DNA of 64,000 nucleotides, from assembly GCA_029891345.1 (NCBI GenBank), contig CM057009.1:287008966-287072965 (forward strand), in the 5' to 3' direction. This stretch comes from Dryococelus australis. Its lineage: Eukaryota > Arthropoda > Insecta > Phasmatodea > Phasmatidae. The notes beneath the pieces are model-generated. The model was not told the origin of the DNA and did no database searches. It saw only the letters and a program-made list of their open reading frames with translations. Below are positions 56,963-64,000 of the stretch, piece by piece (the first letter of the stretch is position 1; each line of letters begins with the position of its first letter). A program made the position numbers and the translations under genes.

Positions 56963-59900
56963 TTAAATTCCCAGTACCCTTGAACTACAGGCAAGATATT
57001 CCCGATCATCCATGTAACAGAGTGATTGCAACATGTTAGGTTTTTTGCCTTTAGACTTATATGTACACTGTTCTATCGCAAAAGTATATGCATAAAGTTT
57101 GGGACATAAACCTACAAAGTATGTGATTATACAGCTGGTGCATTCGTCCTTCATCACTCCAGTTATGCATTTGTTCTCACAAGAGAATTTTCGTTGATTA
57201 TCGAGCGCATAGTTAGATGTATCAAACCACACTTTCAAATATGGAGCTATTGGCTATTACAAGCAATGTCATACAAGAACGAATCCGTCTCTAAATAGAG
57301 CAGGCGCAAGGTTGGTGGAGGAAATTCTTTACATGTATATTAGTAGTGAAACTCATAAAGGGTTAATTTGGACAGGTCTAGAATGGCAACACCAGTGTAC
57401 AAATGCTTGTTTAACGTAACACAGCTCTTTGACATCTTGATCAGGACAAGATACTCGATGAGGATTTGTCGTGCTTTGGATGTAGGACTTCAGATCAATT
57501 ATGCCATCCTGTAAATTGTGTCATACCACGAGACGACTCTTATGTCCTCTTCCTGGTGGACGATCTAAAAGTTTCTTCATATAAAGAATTATTCATTTAT
57601 TTACAAAATGATTTCTCAAAGTTGTTTGCAGCTTGGGCACATTTCTTAATATTAAATTCGATGTATGGAGCCATCTACACACCCTGTTTAAAGTGCAGAA
57701 TGCAATGAACATCATCAAATTTGACTGCAAACATCAAATAATGCCTTTGTTTTTCACTGTGTACGACAATTTTTTCTGTGATGCGAATGTCAAAGGTATT
57801 TTTTTCATGCGAGCCATTCGGAGGTATGCCAGTTTCTGGGGCAAGAGGCAGATCTGTTAGTGCATTGTGGCATTTATCTGGAAAATACAAATCGACTTCC
57901 AAAAAAAAACATGTGTCCCCATCATTGACCGTGTTAACAAAAGACCATGATGAAAACATGTCAGAATCAACCCACTCAAAAAGGCCAATCGGAAACTTGC
58001 ATTTCATTGTGTGACTGTACAAGCCATTTTCATCGAAATAGCAGATGTAGTTTGTTGCCACATTGGGGTCGTAATCTTCACCCATGTAAATATTATTGGC
58101 TTATGCATGCCTTTTGGAAACCTGGGTAATACCACCAATAACCTTGTGTTATACAAAATATACATGTCGGAATCAGTCAACAACTCTAGTCGTGCACCTG
58201 TCTTTGCAAACAAAGTGTCCTATGAAAGGGATGGAGCTATGTAGTACATGGTGGGATCAAGACCATAATTAGCCAAACATATGGTCCTCAAATTCTCATA
58301 AATATCTGTCAGTAAACATGTGTCCACACATTAATACTGAATGGCATACTGCAGCAAGTTTATGCAGTTAAACGCATCTCAGGTGGCTTGGGCATGAGAA
58401 TAATCTTCATCACTAATGCTTTCGCCTTTCATAACATTATGAAATGCAATCTTTGGTGGGAGTGATGTACACATAAGTCTATCTATCGACTTAACAAAGT
58501 CATTAGGAATTACGCCTTTCCTGTTTGCTAATTCAAACTGGGCACTGTCTATAAATATTGAGCAGGTGATTCTCAACTGCACAGGTATCAAATTACCTGC
58601 CAAAGTCTCCAGAGATGCACTAATGAACTGAAATGAGTTAATTGAATGCAATTTCGACTTGTGTGTGTTCTTTCAAGTCAGTCCTAATGGGAATGTGTTT
58701 GGTAGTGGATTTATAATTTTCTAGGGTAATTCCAAGAACTGAAATATCACCCATGTTTTCGATTATCACAGTTTTGTCAGGTTGTGTTACGTGGTATTTA
58801 TCCAAAGGCTTTATAAGACATTGAAAATCATAATTCTGTAGGTTATTGAAAATAGCTACAAGTGGTTTTTTGGGTAGTCTGAAATTAAAGCTGCTTTTTT
58901 ATGTGCATAATCTAATGTCACCCAACCTACAAACTCAAAGTAGTTAGATAAAACTGGATTGAATGGACATACCAACAAAACGCTACAAGCATATGGAATA
59001 TGTTGGTTTGTGGTAGTTTTACTTGTCTCATTATTGGGCAGGCAAGTGTACAAGGGTTTCAAAAACTTTCTACATCGCAATAGGTAATGAAACCCAATCT
59101 TTGGCGTTTGCTATGATTTTTAAATTCCATGTACTTATCATTCCCAGTAAGTAAAGTACAGGGAACAGCATTATGCAGCTGGCAGCGAATTGTGTGATTT
59201 GTGAGTTTCTACTCACTGACAAATTATTGTAGACAATGATCACAAAACAAACTTTCTTACAGTTCTTAGTCAACTGACTGTAAAGCAGATTTGTTAGGTT
59301 TTTGATATCAACATACTGCAAATGTGCGATATGACCACTAGCACGAATGGCGAATACATGTTTATGGTGGGCATGTCATACAGGAGAAATAGGCATCTGT
59401 ATAATAACCCCTTCCTTATCGAAAGTTTCGCCAATTATATTGCTATCTTTATCTACAACATAGTAGACTTTGATAGACATGCAGTATAATTGGTCTCTTC
59501 GAACTTACAAATGTCCTATACTACTACAGGGGCCGACATACCTTTAATATTAAAAACCTCATGAGCTTTTGGATAAAAAGAAGTTCTGTCAACATGTTCT
59601 ATGGCAGGAAATAAAACCGATACAACAGATAATGGAAACATAATCCCTCAGGGCATTGTATATTAATGCAGGCTTTCCTATTGGCAATAAACTTGGCAAC
59701 TTATTATGCATGGCACCAATGGCAAATGCCATATTAAGCTAAATATGGACATCCATATGCAATATTAGTTGCAAATCCCAGCCTCTACCTTGCACACTAA
59801 ACTCCTCAAGTATATTAGTTAGGTAAGACATTATTGTTTTATCACAAATTTCGCCAACATTGGTCGAATGCAAGATGGGAAGAGCTTAACTCTAAAAATG

Positions 59901-60293
59901 AAAAGTTTCCATAGCATCTTCTTCCACCGCAAAGTAATTCAAATATTTACATGCTATGTTGATGCTAAGCTTAATAGGATGGTGTGTTGGCATAAAAAAA
60001 GTCAAAAGAGGAACCCTACTAAGCATTAAAAAAATAGAATGATCTGCATCTGAATTTGCCCTGTCATTTGAAATTCACACTTCAGTTAATCTGGTACCAA
60101 ATGCCATGTCCAAAAAGACATATCGCAGATCGGGCAACAAACTCTCCACTAATGAGAAAAAAGTGGGAAAATTAATAGTTTCCGACTCCCTAGGCGAGAT
60201 CTCTCTACCCGACACAGAACTATTTTCTGAAGCAGATTCATCTGAATCAGAACTAGTTTGAAGAACTTTCTGTGCCACATAAAAAAAGTTCAT
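56963..60293 (-). pseudogene. Polinton/Maverick DNA polymerase B, decayed
   Basis: Protein-primed PolB of Polintons, about 1,100 residues. Minus-strand pieces in order: an acidic N-terminus (60293-60075), a piece around 59321-58856, SLETLAGNLI...RKGVIPNDFVKS...SLPPKIAF...SISDEDYSHAQ (58651-58379), FFLEVDLYFPDKCHNALTDLPLAPE (57915-57840), NKHLYTGVAILDLSKLTLYEFHY (partly quoted; about 57350-57420), the catalytic YLETDS at 57281-57297 (usual form YTDTDS, first Asp now Glu), and VMKDECTSCIITYFVGLCPK at the end (57160-57090). Stops and shifts separate the pieces. The order agrees with the family along the whole length. Confidence 0.85.
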
Positions 60294-60724
60294 CTAACAG
60301 AATATATTGTCGACTGTGTGTGGGGGAAGCTATCATGTTCAGTCATTTTATGCCAGAACACCTTTCCATGTGTGACCCGGAATCTGAATTGTTCATCTAA
60401 AGATTTTCCATTAAAATAAAATGCTGACACTTAGAGGAAACTACCTCACATTGACAGTTTGCAGGACAACTCTACCTATCCGATGCAGAAGCTGTACCAC
60501 TCACGAAAAAATCTTCCAGCAAATTATCAAGCTTCTGATGTTTTCGATTACTCATATCATGTAAAATATCCCGCTTCTTAACTCGCATACATAACAATCT
60601 TTAAAAAACCATGCTCTGAAACAACACAGAGTGAACAAACATTAAAACACCTATAACAATAAAATGTTACCTGAAAGTTAACAGAGATTAGTCACACACA
60701 AAACTATTTATAAAATAGTAAGTG
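60294..60724. other. gap between the Polinton remnant and the next transposon
   Basis: AT-rich with no gene. Any Polinton terminal repeat was not found here. Confidence 0.45.
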
Positions 60725-63629
60725 GTAATTGAGGTGATAGCAAGAATAAGGGCCTATGGCTCAAAACAGCATTCTGAGATATAGAGGTGTAAAGTTTTCA
60801 CATATATGTACAAATTAATATACGACTATTACAATATTGTGCACATGCTGTTGTTAATTGTTGTCTCATACAGATGGCATATATGTCCTCTCATTTTACA
60901 GAATTGGTTAAAAAAAACCAATCGAGTTGTTATTTTATGCATGTCATGTTATAAGCCCTTTTTAAATAGAATAGTTCTAAATGACAATTAGAATTCTGTT
61001 AAAAAAGGGCCTTCAAGAAGTAAGTGTATAGTTATCATAACATATGCCTATGTATAGTATTTTACCTTCATGAGAATATGAGAGAGTTAGTTAGAAAAAT
61101 TAGTGCGATTACTCATGCATTTACATAAGGCGAAATTGAACACATCTGCTATATGATTTTAACCTTTTTACTATTTCAACCAAAATATGTTTGTCACATG
61201 TTAGTACACATACTATTTTGACCTCACTTCTCTTCCATCACATTCAATAGTTGTATGTAAGTATAAAAATAAACAGTGAACGTATCTGTACCACTATGTT
61301 AACCTAAATGACACATTAGCAGTAGCCTGAAAATGTTTTATAACTGTCTGGATGTCAGTATATTAGTAGACCTCAGTATTCATCCATCACATTAAGTAGT
61401 TGTATGTATTACATAAACAATCAACCTAAATGTAATACTAGCCTTATAACTTTTGCTATACTGCATTACAAGAAGTATATTATTTCACACATTTGCTGTA
61501 TTGATGATATTGTTGTATAACACTGTCCTAATGTAGGTATATTACACTTCAGTCTTCTTCCATCGCTTCATCTTCGTCCAAATCGAAGTCTGCATCACTA
61601 TTTTCAGCTTCAGTAGGCCGACGAGAAACTGTGGACAGCTGAGTATCAAATATATCATGATAAAAACCTCTGTTTTCTTCTGATAGGTATGATAATAGAT
61701 CATTGATGTCTTTTATTTTAGCTTCATTAAACTTCTTGGGAGGAACAGGTTGAAGTGATAGACTTGTACTTCAGGAGAGCATAAACTTATAAGGCTCAAA
61801 TATCAGAGAACTGTAGTTCTTGGATACAAAAATAATACCACAAGTCTTATATTTGATTATGCAGTACTGCTGGATTCTAAATGTATTTCCTTTTTGTTAA
61901 GGGGTTTTCTCAAAGTATGGTGTCAAAGCCTGATCCCAATCCAGAAGCAGAGATTCATCATGTGCAAGTGCAAATGGTTTTGGTTTGTCCCAACAAATTG
62001 ATATATTTTCCAAATATGGCTCACGGGTCTCAATAGATTCTTACTTTTTTACATTTGATTTCATTATCCCAAAGTTGTGGTCACACTGGCCAAATGAATG
62101 GCCTCTTATGGGATAAAGATGTGTTATAGGGACTCCCAAAGTTTTAAATAGCCATGAACAAAATCTCAGTATTTTAGCATTTTTGTTTTGAACACCTGCT
62201 GCATCTGAAAGTAGAACAATCTTTCTGATGTTTGCATTCTTTTCCACTTTTTCAGAAATGAAATTGAAAAGAAATGATGCATCTGTGTTAGGACTTTTTC
62301 TTGAAATATATTCAAGAAATGTGTAGAAGCTAGATGAGTTATCATTGTGACAGTGGACATTAAAACAAAAAGCCACAACAACCTCTTGTAGAACTGTTTT
62401 GTTATGTTGATCTTTGGAAGAGGTATATTCTGTGCATAGTCAAATTCAAGAGTTAGGATGTGATATTTCTCTTTGCATTTGTCAATGTAATCTTTTTTAT
62501 TGACAAGTACCTTTCAGACATGGATGATTGGGATCATTTTCCAGATTTTTCTCGCATTCCATGCAAAAGTCACTCACATCTGTTTTCGGCCTTCTGACAA
62601 AGTAATTAGTTTCATGTTAAAACTTAAAGTAGGATTTGTAGGCCATTGTAAGAAGTTTGCTAGTGTGTTCTTCATTGTAATATTGAAACATACTATAAAG
62701 TCCCTTACCGTCAAATCTGGATTGTCAAAATATAGCCGATTTGTGTCGGATGTGTAATGACTCCCACAGTGTGGAATACCTTTCAAATGTTCCATTGCCA
62801 TCTGCCATACACAATTTTCGGGTTTCTTTTGCTTTACATGTTCACCCCGTTTTTCTTCAATCAAAATGTTTTGTAATATTTTTGTTTGCACTACTCTCAC
62901 CCTTTTTACACTTACCTTGTGAACATCAATAACAAACACCCTACAAACTGTTACATATGTACCATTCTTCTTCATTTGGAGGTTCCGTGTATTCTCTCTT
63001 ATTACTTTAAGGTCAACAGTCACCTTACTATACTCAGATAGTTTACAATTCATGTATCCAGCAAGATATGTATCTTGGGCCTCCTTGCTTTGACCACTGT
63101 AAAAATTATTAAAGATGTCTTTTTGCTCAGACTTTTCAAAGTTTTTAAAGCACTCTTTTTTACAACAGTTGTTTACTATGGTAAAACCTTTCCTTCTACT
63201 TATAACTTACTTTTCTTTGATACCTAACCAGGACCACTTTGTTTGTTCCTTTTTCTCACATTGTCCTTCCATTTATGTATGTCAATACTTTTACGTTTTG
63301 CACCTTTCTTGACACGAGTGTTAAGGACACCTTCCCTATCATTATTTCTTATTGTTTCGCTCATAATCAATTTAAATCAAGCACGTAAATAAGTCACAAC
63401 TCACGAACATATAGATAACACACCCAGCACAGCTGAATTAACAATGGTCTATGATAAAAGGGTTCATAACACCAGGTCGCTCAAGCAGCTCTATCATCCT
63501 CACCAAATTAAGTATCCTGATCAAAGATAGTCAGCAGACAGTTTAAACTATGGTGGATTCTTTTTCGAGTTCTCCCAAAAAAGGGCCTTTAGCACTATAG
63601 GCCCTTATTCCAGCTACCACCTCAATTAC
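60725..63629. mobile_element. DNA transposon with 33-base inverted repeats and one gene
   Basis: GTAATTGAGGTGATAGC...AATAAGGGCCTAT at 60725-60757 is matched inversely at 63597-63629 with 3 mismatches in 33. AAGGGCCTT-type palindromic motifs recur just inside both ends. The 2.9 kb interior holds one minus-strand gene (61549-63364). No target duplication was identified, so exact ends are uncertain. The family of this element is unknown to me. Confidence 0.65.
61549..63364 (-). pseudogene. transposon-borne uncharacterised protein (SDAAGxQNKN type)
   Basis: From ATG 63364: a basic start (KKGAKRKSIDIHKWKDNVRK), a piece ending TLSEGRKQM with MEHLKGIPHCGSHYTSDTNR, then IRKIVLLSDAAGVQNKN, RFCSWLFKTLGVPITHLYPI and RGHSFGQCDHNFG (62250-62070), then FRIQQYCIIKY and a VPPKKFNEAKIKDINDLLSYL tail with an acidic end at 61549. 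The SD-A-GxQNKN and RGHSF-QCD-NFG pair marks a widespread uncharacterised invertebrate family often in transposons; an Asp-rich RNase H-like fold is suspected. Stops near 63238, 62038, 61897 and 61780 and at least one shift (about 62400-62570). About 600 codons. Confidence 0.65.
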
Positions 63630-64000
63630 AAACTAAATATTATTTTATATTTGTTATTTAGGGAAATCACTGACGAAATTCATACCTCAGTACGAAGCAG
63701 TGTTTTAACTAACGATGAAAATACTTAGCCAACTTACAACCTACTTCATAACAAAATATAATAATTGCTAAAAAAAAAAGAAAATTAATAATTTGAGCTA
63801 ATTATATTATAATAAAATGTCGAGATTATCAAACTAAAATCCCACCCTCTCACACATACACACAATCAAGCAATAAAAATCCATATAAATCTATTCATGC
63901 TAAACATACACCTTCAATCACAACAATGGCTAAGGGAGAAACAAAGGCTATTTATCTTCCCTCACTACATTCAAAGAATGGCGGTAGTTCTTCTCTTTTT
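63630..64000. other. AT-rich end of the window
   Basis: No gene or clear repeat. Confidence 0.5.

Overview
The window is animal nuclear DNA, most likely from an arthropod. It is AT-rich, with few long open frames, long microsatellites, decayed transposons of several classes and a Polinton DNA polymerase. I cannot name the species. I see no intact host gene and no functional tRNA or rRNA gene.

The main content is a block of about 28.4 kb (about 21.17-49.56 kb) that is an endogenised, partly decayed piece of a large arthropod nuclear DNA virus of the baculovirus/nudivirus kind (class Naldaviricetes). It is packed with short genes on both strands and spacers of tens of bases. Recognisable members are three BRO-family sequences, a per os infectivity factor like PIF-2, an RNA polymerase subunit like LEF-9, the exonuclease half of a family B DNA polymerase, and a dUTPase. 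Most genes carry one to several stops or frameshifts, so the block is a fossil, although a few frames remain open. It also has its own repeats: long imperfect palindromes resembling viral homologous regions (hrs), a cluster of inverted 15-mers, and tandem arrays with CRE-like TGATGTCA sites.

Layout. 0-12 kb: decayed transposon gene (164-1760), a polypyrimidine tract, a 729-base MITE-like element, small duplications and a (TC)n tract. 13.05-20.03 kb: a nearly complete Ty3/gypsy-type LTR retrotransposon with 1.33 kb LTRs, CTTG target duplication, tRNA-Lys-like primer site and decayed protease, reverse transcriptase, RNase H and integrase, but little room for gag. 21.2-49.6 kb: the viral block. 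49.7-60.3 kb: Polinton remnants (packaging ATPase fragment and a DNA polymerase B pseudogene of about 3.3 kb) separated by a 140-base inverted pair, a SINE-like sequence and diverged tandem arrays. 60.7-63.6 kb: a DNA transposon with 33-base inverted repeats enclosing one decayed gene related to that at the left end.

Functionally, the viral pieces represent replication (DNA polymerase, dUTPase), late transcription (LEF-9 as the beta-prime-like subunit), gut-cell entry (PIF-2) and BRO DNA-binding proteins. They are described as fossils; nothing here shows that the block still works as a virus.
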